Source: Pyrus communis (Eukaryota > Streptophyta > Magnoliopsida > Rosales > Rosaceae). Taken from it: a DNA stretch of 64,000 nt. The translations under genes were made by a program, and so were the position numbers. The notes under the pieces are model-generated. The model was not told the DNA's origin. It saw only the letters and a list, made by a program, of their open reading frames with translations, and made no database searches. Shown here piece by piece: positions 35,412-47,057 of the stretch (position 1 is the first letter of the stretch; each line of letters starts with the position of its first letter). The stretch spans positions 24,697,572-24,761,571 of the forward strand of contig NC_084807.1 in the NCBI RefSeq assembly GCF_963583255.1. Direction: 5' to 3'.

Positions 35412-36018
35412 GACCATCTATAATTCTTGGGTAAAAATTTAAAATTTTTAGCCTAGAAAATTTAGGTTTTAACCCAGAAACAGTTTTTTTGCTCCAACCC
35501 TTGTGGGTTAAAATTTTAGCCATAGATTATAAAAGAATGAATTTAGGCTACTTTTTTTCTTCTTCTTAAATTAACTTTTTTAAAAGAAAAAATTATGTAG
35601 ACTATCCTAATTTAATTTTATGAACAATTTAACCCAAAAATATTTAGATTCCGACAAATATTGAAAAATCACTAATTGACACCATGAAACTCATGAAACA
35701 CTATAAAAAAAATACGAAACACATAAAAGAATTTTTTTTTTAATTACTTTAGCTGTTGGATTTAAATTTGGACCGTTAGATATTTTTTTACCGTTGGATT
35801 TCATCAAATTAGATCTTAATCGTTGGATTCAATGGATTTATAAATATAAAACTAAATATGGTGGGTCATCCCCACTAACCCTGGAGAGAATCCATGACTA
35901 AATTTGGCCCAGAAATGAGTTATGAGCTTTAACTCATATTTGCCCCAAGGGTTGAAGCAAGTTGGAGTAAATTTAGAACCTAAAATTTGAGTTTTACTCC
36001 AAAGGGTTGGAGTAGGTC
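35412..36018. mobile_element. Harbinger-like MITE, 607 bp
   Basis: TAA flanks both sides (35409-35411, 36019-36021). The ends are imperfect inverted repeats: left GACCATCTATAATTCTTGGG; right, reverse complemented, GACCTACTCCAACCCTTTGG. The inverted similarity continues inward (AAAATTT and GGTT words). Terminal GACCATCT is shared with the 27933 element, but the interior differs. No coding capacity. Confidence 0.7.
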
Positions 36019-36021
36019 TAA

Positions 36022-37866
36022 GATACTCATCCTGCACTTTAAATATATAAAAATATAAGGAAAAAAATGTACATAAAAAGGGTGAATAATGATTTTTTCA
36101 GGTGTTAATAACATTTCTCTACACACACAAAAATATAATACATGGATACATCAAATTATTTAACCAAATAATTGCATGCTTATTGGTATAGTAGAATATA
36201 TATAATGATAAAACATACAAAAAAAATTGTTTTACTTAATATATGCACGAAACTACACAAAAAAGAAAAGAAAAAGGAAAGAGACTGGGATTTCCTTTAT
36301 ATACTGTATATAATATACAGATTACATAACTGTGTCATTTCCAAATCTAGTTACTGTGTGCTTAATGCTTTATACTAATCATACGATATACATTTTTTGT
36401 TGTTAATAAATAATAACATATGTAGATTTTTGCTATAAGTAATAGTTCATCTTCCCCCGTTAGTTTAATTTGTGGTGCAAATTATATGATTAGCATCTTT
36501 TTTTTTTTCTTTGGCAAATTAAGGGATCAATTGTAACATTTTAGATTCAGATTACTGTTACTGTTTCCTGTTTGTAACGTTGTCATGTCGCTTAAGAGCT
36601 AAACATATACCACATGGGAAACTAGTAGTCAACTTTGAGTTGAAAAGAAACAGTGATTTGCACACGACCTGTGAAACAATAAGAATCCTGTGGTTGTACG
36701 TAGCTTTATAAAAAAAGATGTTCAGGTCGTCTGCTCGTGACTTGTGTTTGGAAGAAGGGATACCCCTACCTCATTTACATGCATTAACATTTAACATAGA
36801 CACACATATATATACTGTTATACAGACACATACATCTGAGTTGGCAATCATGGGATCGTCTACCTTAGGTTTGGTCATTAATCCAAATCCTGTTGCAGAA
36901 ATGTTGGATAAACCAGTTTGCGCTTGATAATATTTCTGCTTTCTTACGTTGAAGTTTGAATCTTTTTTCTCGTAACTTAGTAGAATAGTGTATCGTCAAA
37001 ACAAAAAATATAAAATCCTCCTAGCTAGCCCTTTCATATGCTCACTAGTCACCAGATTAGCAAATTTATTAATATTAGGAAAATGCCACTGTCATTTTGC
37101 CAAAGAATCATGCGTATATATTTGTCCTCACTGAAAGATCAATTCCAAGTAATTAAACAATCATTTGGGAATGCTCTAGAATTTGGAATTCATGCATTAC
37201 TGGCATCCAACGAACTAAAATTACTGTTACTAGCATATAGGCACACACAAAGTGTGTGAGAAAATTTTTAATTTATGTTTTTGAAATAGAAGAAGAGAGG
37301 AGGAGAGTGATAGAGAATGTGGGAGTGAGAAATTTTTATTTTTGTTTTTATTTTTTAATTAGAAATATGTTAGGATTACATGTAGGTGATGCCTTGAAGA
37401 AAGAAAAAAAAACAGCAAATTGTGTAAAATTACTGGGTTAAACTAATAATTTCATAAGATTTTGGTTTACAATGAGTGTTTTATTAATTAGTAGAGATTA
37501 GGATTTTTAATGTATTAAACAAATCATTCTTAATTAATTATGGAAAATACTTGCATCTTCTTATGGAGAGCATGTACATATTCCACAATTTATGAACAAC
37601 ATATCCTCAACGTATAAATTATATAAATGCATGGATGGTTCTTCATGAATATAATATTCAGTACTTACACCATTGATTTGTTCTATACATTTGAATGTAT
37701 AAACGATCTTAGATTCGAAATTTTTTATAGAAATAATTTTCAAAATTAAAATTTTATTATACAATTATATGGTAAAAGATACGTTATTTTGCAAAGAGAG
37801 GATGAAAGTATTATCAATTATAATTAGAAATTTAGTTATAAAGTTATAACTTTCAGAACCTTTTAA
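36022..37866. other. Intergenic DNA
   Basis: No supported gene. Short frames at 36718-37441 lack recognisable domains. About 37230-37440 contains GGCACACACAAAGTGTGTGA, a short palindromic start that may mark another decayed MITE. Confidence 0.45.
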
Positions 37867-37923
37867 GAACACCATTATATATTATGTTCAAAAAAAAAAA
37901 AAAAAAAGAACACCATTATATAT
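37867..37923 (+). mobile_element. Minimal retroposed poly(A) insertion with 16-bp target duplication
   Basis: GAACACCATTATATAT occurs at 37867-37882 and again at 37908-37923. Between them are only TATGTTC and about 18 A. This is the footprint expected of an extremely 5'-truncated SINE or LINE insertion. The TATGTTC-A(n) insert resembles the 3' end of the SINE at 31625-31804 (TTTGTTC-A(n)). Confidence 0.75.
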
Positions 37924-38488
37924 AAGGCCGGCATGCGCGAGCAATATTGACCTTAAATATTTGAGCTGAAACCAAATATTCTAGCCTCGTGTAACTTGTA
38001 ACCCTCATTAATGCAAAGCTTATATAATGCAGAATCTGCACGATATGTATATCATCATCGTCATCATAAAAATATGTAACCACTAAAGACTAAAGTCCTT
38101 CGCTCATCACAGGCATCCTGAGAAAAATCACAGCCGTCAAGGAAATGCTAGTTATGCCCCTTCAAAAAGTTCATCCACCATCACAGTCGTTTGCTTTAAA
38201 AGAAATACGAGGAAAAGTAAGAAATAGTACTTAATCACTACCTGGATATATGATACTTTCTTCTAACGGCATCATTTTGTTATACAAATGCCATATTTGA
38301 AGTCGTTTAATCTCTTTCTCAACCTTTAAAGATTCTAGAAAAACTCAATCTATTTAGAGACATTTAGTCATTCATATGTGTCAAATAACTGGACAATTAT
38401 CATATAGCATTTTCACAATAAACCGTCAATTTTTTTTATTCATATAGATTACTAAATTGAATAAATTTTTATAAAAATGATTTTACAT
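37924..38488. other. Intergenic DNA
   Basis: No supported feature. Confidence 0.5.
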
Positions 38489-38800
38489 TGTTGAGAATGA
38501 ATCCCACATATTGAGGTATCTTGCCTAAACTTATAAAAGGTTAGACTACTCATATTGTCAATTAGTTTTATGGTGGAATCCTAACTTTCTTCATGGTATT
38601 ATAGTAGGTTGTCCCACGTGTGAAGCCAAATGGTCACACGCGCTCCACGTGTTAGGCTTAAAAATTCATTACACGTGAGAGAGCGTCTTGAGAATGAATC
38701 ACACATTAATGAAAATATGGACCTTGCATAGGATTATAAGTAAGTTGGGCTACAACCCATATTGCCAATTGGTTTTATGTTAGAACCTCAATTTTCTTCA
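38489..38800 (+). mobile_element. TRIM-like element: two short LTRs around about 92 bp
   Basis: Two direct repeats, 38489-38593 and 38686-38800, both begin with a TGTTGAGAATGAATC-type sequence and end TTTCTTCA. Each is followed immediately by TGGTAT (38594 and 38801), the initiator-Met tRNA primer-site start; the second reads TGGTATCAGG. The tiny interior has no coding capacity and ends purine-rich (GTGAGAGAGCGT) before the second LTR. This is the organisation of a terminal-repeat retrotransposon in miniature. No target duplication was found, because the array continues past the second LTR. Confidence 0.65.
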
Positions 38801-38848
38801 TGGTATCAGGCGTGTGTGGCTATTTGGTTTCAGACGTGAGACAATCTG

Positions 38849-38952
38849 CTCTAATATCATGAAGAAGTTGGGGTTTCACCATAAAACAAATTGGAAATGT
38901 GAGGAGTGGCTCAACTTACTTATAATCACATGCAAGTCCCTATTTTCATCAA
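38849..38952 (-). repeat. Inverted LTR copy of the same TRIM
   Basis: 38849-38859 (CTCTAATATCA) is the reverse complement of a primer-site-like sequence. From 38860 the sequence TGAAGAAGTTGGGGTTTCAC continues as the reverse complement of the LTR through the ACTTACTTATAATC word to about 38952. With 38686-38800 it could form a roughly 90-bp imperfect hairpin. Confidence 0.65.
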
Positions 38953-41900
38953 AATATGTGAAATTTATTAATTATCAACGTACATATACAATTAAAAAAA
39001 TGAACAATTCTTATTATGACATTTATGAGATAAAATGATATATAACGTTAAGGACAATGATGAATTTCCTTCTAAGAACGAAGGAAGTATTATCCTTATA
39101 CATATTGAAAGACAGATGAAGTAATATCACACCATCGTCACAAACTATGCATACACAAATATAAAGTTTTGAACAAGAAGATTTATATTAAAAATATTAT
39201 TTATGATGATTTCCAAAGCAAAATTATATATCTTTAATTTTTTTCTGCACCTGACTTTTACCAGTTACCATTGAGGTTGAGGGTTCTGGTTTCGCCTGTG
39301 AAAACTATTAAAATACAGAGGAGGAGAGGTTTGTCTGAAAGATTCGACAGCACAACACCAACTCTACATGATGAATTATAAGTCAACTCCCAACAGCACC
39401 TCGGTTTTCTTCCCTTTTTTTTTTTTTTTTTTTTTTTTTAATTTTTTTGTTTTGTTTTTGTTATTGCAATTGTTGATTTATTTTTCTTGCATGAAAACTC
39501 GTGATCCTGTTTATGCGGATCGATTTGCTTGAAGATGAGGATGTCTGTCTTTTTCCCGTCTACCTAATTTATTAATAAGCAATCATCTATGAGTCATCAT
39601 CTTCATCATCATGCATGTATTATTTATATTGCCATATGCGACCGCCATGCCATGCAATGCATATATAAAATAAGCGAATGCCATGCCATGCAATGCATAT
39701 AATATATACATACACACACACACATGTATGTGTGTGTGTGTCATAAACAACAAATGAGAGTAACTATCATCATTGTCATTATATTTACTGCGGTGACAAT
39801 GATTTCTACGTTCAATCGATGGCTTTCAAATTTCAAAAACAAAATTGGAAGAAAAAATATACAACAAAGACTCACAATTTTTTTATTTTTTTTATTTTTG
39901 ATAAACGATAAGATAATTTATATTAAGTTTAATTAAATTATGAAGAGAGACAAACTTTGGTGCATAAATGAGTATGTCGCTCTAACTAATTTGTTTAAAC
40001 TAAAGCGTGGTACAAAATTAACAATTGCTGACACTTTTTTATTGATGAGTTCCATGTACAATGGTGGGAATCCACCTTTATTAAAGACCATTTTCTTTGA
40101 GAAATGCGAATTAGACTTTTAAAGTGAGACTCTTCATGGACTCTCTGTCACCTTATAGTTTAACGTCAATTCACGTGTTAACATTATAAAATATTGTGTT
40201 AAAAACATGAAGTGGAAGAGAGTCCATAGAGAGCCTTACTTTATAAGACAATCTCGTTAATTAGCATTTCTATTTGTCTTTTATATAGGTAACAGTTAGT
40301 TAATTATCAAGTGTTTATCATTAACATTGTCCATGTTAGGAGGACTAAACTAATTATATTTTAAGTACCTTATTTAGTATTTCTATTGGTCGTAAAAAAA
40401 CTTAATTATTATTACTTCTAATTATATCCGCCACACTACCGTGATACCATCCCCCAAATATATATATATATATATATTTACACACATGTGAGTGTGTGTG
40501 TCAATACTCACCAAGGTCAGAGGGCTATGTATACCGCATATTCTTTAATCAATTAATTAATTATGAGCATTTTGAGTGTAAATGAAACGTATGCATGCAT
40601 CAAAAGGAATAACTTCAAACCTAATGATATTTTAATTAATCTCAAGGTATAATATTTAATCTCTCTTTCATTTCTGCCAATTTGTGAGGCCCACAAAGGC
40701 AATATGTTACCCATTGTTAGTAGCGAAGTCAACATGGAGTCATTAGCTGCTCACGATCCAATAGTTTCATAACCCAACGTATATTTATATAATATCGCTA
40801 GATGACGCATGTACATAATTGCAACAAACTAAAAAAATGAGTGAAAACACTAAATTGCGATTGACTACTTTTTTTTGTGGAATCCTAGTATAGTTATTTG
40901 TAGCTTCTGTTCTTTCTTCTACTATTTCTTGTGTGAGACCCTATGGTCCGCAACAAGTGTTCCATAAAATACCTCACTCGACAGGAATCAACACAACGTG
41001 GCATAACTCGTCAAGTAACCACCAGAAAGCTTAATGAAACAATCGAATGAAATTATTTTCACCAATATTATCACCCCATTGTTATAAAATTCTGACCACA
41101 CCATTACCTAACACATTATATATCCTTTGACAGAAATGTGGAGTAACATTCCAAAGAGTTTATAGCTCAAGTTTATTTTTATTTTTATCATAAGCAATAT
41201 TACCGTTCTCAACCATATTAAGATTGGAATAAAATATAATATAAGGTAGGAAATTGAAAAAAAAGAAAACAAAAGAAAAGATAAAACGATACAGGTCTCT
41301 TTTGGTGAAACTGATTTTGGGTTCCAAAAAACACTTTTAAGTACTTTTCTATGATCCATTTGAATTTTTACTAAGAATTGATTTAAAAAACGTTTCACCA
41401 AAATTGCTTTTAGTTATTTTAAAAAAAAAAACAATTTCAAACGAGTTCATATTCAACAATTCAAAAGACGTTGGTAATAAAGTCGATTAAACTATAAGCA
41501 CCCAACATATAGTATAGCATATATATACATGCCCATTTTTCCTAATGAGACTACCACGCTGCGACGGAGCAGTCGCTGTCAATCCGAAATAAAACTATCA
41601 GAAAAGAAAAAATATCAGATTGCACGACGGAACAATTTTATTGGGGGCATTTATATTCGAAAGTGCTTTCTAGAAAAGCAATCCCAAACAAACTTGCATC
41701 GACTCCTTTTTCTAATCAACCTCGGAATTTTTCTGTTTTGTGTTCTTATTGGCTGTTTTCTTTGTCATTAGGTGTGAGAGGAGGGCAAATGTCGTGCTCC
41801 TACCCGATTCTCTGTAAGCTGTCTTTTTGTTTTGGTCATCTAAATTCTGAAATTCCTTTTTTTTTTTGTTTTGGGGGGGGTGGGTGGTGGTTGAACTAAA

Positions 41901-42638
41901 ATATTTTCTTCTAAATTCTAAATTTCGAGTACACCATTTCGGAAATTTCTCCGTCTAAATGACCTGGAAACCCTAAGCAAGCCAAAAAGCAAAAACACAA
42001 CAGCATGATCATCCGGACGGAGGAATTTCCGAAAGGGTGTAGACAAAATTGCCACATGCACATATAAAATGACATCAACTAAAAGAGAAAGTTGCAAGGG
42101 GATTGTAGAGCATTTGTGAGTTTGATTCCCCTATAAAAGTTAAAAAAAGGAGGGAGTTGCTCAATCTCCGGCCAAAGGGTTTCGCTGCGATGAAACATAA
42201 CTTTGGTCCTAAATTGTTTCCGTAGATCGTGACAAGCAACACAGGACTTAAATGGTCAATAGCAGATTTATATTCAACTTACTTGGGCAAGAAGATGTGA
42301 TTAACATACGGAGGGAAATAAATGAGTATGAAAATATTCATTGGAAAAAATAGACAATTTCAGGATTTTCTCAACAGTTTTAATCACCGTGTTTATATGT
42401 TCGAGCACCAGAAATCTCATGTTATTTTTCTTCTTATGTGCATCATCAAAGCACCATGCTTCCTCAAATCTTAGTCTAAGAAGTTGAAAGTACAAAACGG
42501 AAAACTTGTAATTCTGTCTGAACTAAGATTCTCAGAAAATAGGCAGGGCTGTCAATCCAAAAGGAAAAAAGAACTCAGATACCTGACCTCAAGTTTAGCC
42601 GGACATCAAATATCACAAGAAGAAAAAATTCCCAGATT
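38953..42638. other. Long intergenic region
   Basis: No gene supported. It contains a T run (39417-39439), a 24-bp direct repeat (ATGCCATGCCATGCAATGCA core at about 39646 and 39680), AC/TG and TA microsatellites (39710-39740, 40460-40480) and decayed AAGTGCTTTT-type MITE pieces at 41290-41445 and about 41660-41700. The frames at 41529-41899 overlap this repeat and were not called. The right end (about 42300-42638) is presumed SAM50 3' UTR. Confidence 0.5.
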
Positions 42639-45600
42639 CTATGACGGAGCTGAGATGCTGAAGCGAAAGCCAGTCTTCCCACGGTCATGCTCAAATTGCT
42701 TCAGTATATAGTAGTAGTTGCACTGACAACAAAAAGCAAGCTTGTTAAACCCTGAGACAATAGGGATCTTGCTAACCAGGCAACCAAATAAAAACTAGGA
42801 ACCAAGCAAATACATGAACTCGGGGCAAAACAACACACAAACACAAATGAAAACAGGCATGCATCACATGTATCCCCTTCAGAGGAGTTTAACTGTGATG
42901 AGACTTGAACAAGAACAGATTGTTTACAAGATCCATTTAATCATATAACCATTTTCCAAAGATTTCAGAAGCATTCCTGAATCGTAATCACCATGTAATA
43001 AAATTAGATTGTTTTCCCCAGACACCCAGTATAAAAGCAGATAAGACCATGAAAGAAAAACCCATTTTGAAGAAAGAGGATCCTTATGCCCGTTACTGCA
43101 TCCAATCTATCCCATACAATACAAATCACGGATGCAAGAAGTATATGTACCATGAATTTCCTATCTCAAATTTTTACATCAAAATCAGATTAAATAGCTA
43201 ACCTCTAGGCGGAAGAATTTGGTAGGGACAACAATCCCTGCTCCCACAGAACTTCGAAATGACTGAAGGAACTTCGGGGCAGAAAAGTTTCGGAATTCGT
43301 TCTCCGTCAATTTCGCCAGATTCCCTGCACCTGCGAAAATATGACCATGCACTCCATGTTGTTTTAACCAGCGAAGTGGAAGATCAAATGAAATGTCTGC
43401 AAACACAGAAACAGCAAGATCTCCTCCAACAGAATCTCTTCCAGGGGATTCTGAATTCTCCTCATTAGAATTATCTCCAACATGCCTTCTTGGTTCAGTG
43501 GGGCCTAGTCCCCTTGTCTTGAATCCCCACACTGTCGTAGGGCCCCCAACAGTGCAAACTGGAGAGAAATCACCACCCAGGAAGAACCGCTCTGGAAGGG
43601 ATGAGGGCTTGCTCAAGAATCCACTCCCCCATGGAAAAATAACTCCTGCGGAGATCCCAAAATTAAGTGCAGCATGATAAAATCCTAATGGAACCGCATA
43701 ACGAAGATCGAACTCCTGTAGCATACAGTAAGAGAAGAAAGTTAATAAGCATAATAGCTAATAGGTCTAGAGAATAAGTAGAAAGGGGGTCAAAATCAAT
43801 CTTTAAATTGGTTCTTTACATTATCCACATTTAGCCTTAAATATAAATCATCTGACTTAAAGCAAAAGGCCACATATCCATTGGCATTAAGAAGCTGCTA
43901 CTTTTCACTACCTTGAATCAAGCTGCAACATAACAATGCACACAAATTTACTACAGGACAAAGAAAGCTTCATAATACAGATTGTCAGAGTTTGAAATCT
44001 CTAATTAGCAAACGATAATATTGGGTTTCTTAATTTCAAAATATAAAGATAAATCACGGTAGAGAATAGAATGGTCTCGTTGTTTTTCTTTTCATGTTCT
44101 GCTTCTATTATGAGTAGCAAAGAGTATCAGTAATATACAAGAAAATGAACAGGTTGTATCTGAATAATGTATTAAGTCCTCAACATGGGCTCTTCCAAGA
44201 TGGCCTACTATAAAAAAAAGGACTGCAGTCATGGTCATCGTTCAAGAATATGAAATAGAAGAACCAACCCAGATAAGAAATATTAGAAATAACTCAGTAT
44301 GCAATGACAATTCTGGGAAACATTCTATCATTAATAATCTAAACATGAAGGTATGATTAATAACATTTATAGATCTCTTAAGCAGGTGTCAACCAAAAGA
44401 TTTAACATGAACAACACATATAAATTAAATTTTTTTTTTTTCCCTTTTCCCTCCTAAGTTCGGCTCAAAAAGAAACTAAAATTTCCATAGTCACATATGA
44501 GACAAGAACAACAGTATACAGATAATATAATTCCATCTTTTTGAACATTTGACCAAAATAACTCCATGACCCAAATATAAGTGAAATAGCAGCGCATATG
44601 CCAGTTCAATTACAGACAGATAGTGGCTTGGTAATCAACAGAATCAAAACAAAGAAGAGAATGTGTACTAAACCTGACGCAAAAACCTCGTGCTTCGATG
44701 ATCAGGTGCAATGCCACCAATATGACTCGTTGAAACAAATGAGTAACCTCGAGTTGGCCTCAAAGGTGAATTTCTCCTATCATTCTTAAATGTGTATTTG
44801 ATTGAAGAAAGTAATCCATGGCCGAGCTGCCTTCTTATTGACCTTGAGGCCAATTGTGATGGGTCTGCTAGGGTTCGCCAACCCAGATTGTATGCCAAAT
44901 CATGGTGTTTTGATGAAATCAGTCCAAGAGAGAGCCCCATCATGCGCTCTTTATAAGAAGAGAATTCCACCCAATCTTGGGAAAGCAGGAATGCTCGTGC
45001 CGTCACTGGAGTTACAAACCCTTTGAAACTGGGCAAAAACAGACCAGCACTTAACTCCGACGTTTGGTTGGGCCCATATGCCAAAGAACTATCCCACAAA
45101 TCCCCATATCCGAGCAGATTTTTGAACTTAAGTGTTCCTTCAGCAGTCCATGACCTAGCCTACAAAAACATTACACAACTCTGTAAATCATATGATGGGT
45201 ACCATGCTTATGCATCTGTTCACATTTACGAAACAAGAGAACATAACATATTATGGCTTTAAGCTCCCACATTTGCATTCATCACTTAATCCCACCTCCT
45301 AGTATTATAATATCATATGATCCTTCGAACGGAAAAACTGGGAGCAGCAGATATAGAGAGGTTTTACCAGTATATTGGTATCGATGCGGGATTTAAAATT
45401 TACAACGCATGCCATCTATTTCACGCCCATATATGCAAGTAACTGTACAGCATACGCGGACGAATTTAATTTCAACTCTCTCTAGTTAATATCATCCAGA
45501 TTTCCATTTCCTCCAATTTCTCAGCAACCACGCAGTCTGTGGTAGTTCTACGTACTAAACCCTAATCTCACCAATTCAGCAAACCAAACCAATATATACA

Positions 45601-46170
45601 ATTATATGAAGCATATAGCAACAAAAAACGTACCGCCGGCTTCGTGTAAGCACCGATTTCGCCAGAAATCGGGCTCTTAGTTTCGACGACCTCCACAATA
45701 ACATTGGTAGTTCCAGGCAGCTCCGGCGGGCCAGAATCGAGCGTGATCCGAACCGCATCGAATATTTCAAGCTGCTGAAGCTTCGCATTTGCAATTGCGG
45801 CGGCCTCGAGCAGCTCTTGCATGGTGGTGGCCTTCTTAATCCCCGCCAGCTCGGCCTCGATCAAATGCTCCTTCGTCTTCGTGTTGCCCTTGATCAGAAC
45901 GTCGTGGACCCTCAGATCGACTCGCTCGGTCGACATCCGCTGGACCAGGTTCTCTAGCTTGGACTTCTCCGCGCGCAACCTCGCCTCCTGAGAGAGAGGC
46001 TTTCGTGGCAGAGGTGGCTCCTCGTCGTCGTCTTCCTCTTCCTCTTCGTCGATTTCGTCATCGATTTCGTCGGGTTCGGGGTCGCCGTCGACTGTGCCGT
46101 TGACATTGGAGGGAGGTTCCTCGTCGCGGTCGTCCTTAGGGTTTTGAGTTTCGGAGTCGGATTTTTCCAT
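42639..46170 (-). CDS. SAM50: SAM50-type OMP85 protein, mitochondrial outer membrane
   Basis: SAM50 is the barrel core of the sorting and assembly machinery that inserts beta-barrel proteins into the mitochondrial outer membrane. Exons 46170-45634, 45159-44674, 43715-43203 and 42722-42639 (GT-AG, all phase 0) give 539 aa. The N-terminus is very acidic (a DDEIDEEEEEDDDEE run). One POTRA domain follows (about 95-180: VHDVLIKGNTKTKEHLIEAE, ELPGTTNVIVEVVE). The rest is the D15/OMP85 barrel (about 180-539), with GYGDLWDSSLAYG and the FFLGGDFSPVCTVGG loop near the conserved lid motif. The last exon, ending TGFRFSISAPS, supplies the final beta strand, as in OMP85 proteins. An upstream frame begins with TTG at 46221; the ATG at 46170 is preferred. 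It is divergent from the BMF3-type gene. Confidence 0.92.
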
Positions 46171-47057
46171 AGGGAGAGAGATTAGGGAGGACGGAAGGCG
46201 GCGGTTTGGGAAAAGGGGCAAAACGAGCGGCGGCGCTGATGAATTTTGAAGGCCCCTCGGCAGTGACTTGCAGCAGTGGGTGTGATTGTGTAAGGCCTAC
46301 TCTCTTTCTGTTGGGCTTTCGCGGGTCGGAATTTTTTTGTAACGTTATATTCTTCAAATGATTTTTTTTTATTGAAAAGTACTTGAGAAATTGATTCATA
46401 ATTTCTGAAATTAGAGTTGCGTCTTAATTAAAAGACATATTATATAATTGAATGTTATAAAACGTAATATAAAATATTTTACAAAAACCATCTCAAAAAT
46501 AAAATACATTAACTTTCAAAGAGAAAACAGCAAACTGAAAGAAAACGTAATGTGAGCTCGATAAAAAACCTTCTGAGAAAACTACTTAGGACAAAACTTC
46601 GAAATAGAAAGAAAAAAAAAAAAAAAACCTTCAATCATACTTGACATTCAACAAATACCAATTACTCTAATAGCGTGAATCACCATCACCACCTACGCAA
46701 TCGTATATTATATGAGTCAAGCTTCATTATCTTATTATTCGTATGTTGTAAGTGATACTCTTTCTATTCATTAATACTATGTCATATGTCAATAGCATAT
46801 TAACTTTAGCTTTGCTCTCATATTACAAGACGTGAATTAAGAATTTAAGTTAGCAGTGTAAACGTAATACTCCAAAATGTCTCACACAAAGTCCAACTCT
46901 AATTTAGTTGGGCCTCAGTCTCAAGCCCACCAAAACCAATTAAGGACTGGGCTTTCCCCGGGTCCATTTGCCGGGACCTTGCGCTGGAGAGCTCCTTATT
47001 TGAAAAATTCAAATAAAACCTCCCTGCTCCTCCTCCACCTCCACCACCACTACCACC
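46171..47057. promoter_or_regulatory. Shared divergent promoter region, SAM50 / BMF3-type gene
   Basis: The 887 bp between the two start codons must hold both promoters. The sequence is AT-rich with an A run at 46612-46627. No TATA box or motif could be assigned to either gene. Confidence 0.5.

Noticed and set aside
41529..41899. Two overlapping plus-strand frames
   Set aside because: They cross MITE-like AAGTGCTTT sequence and show no protein family features.
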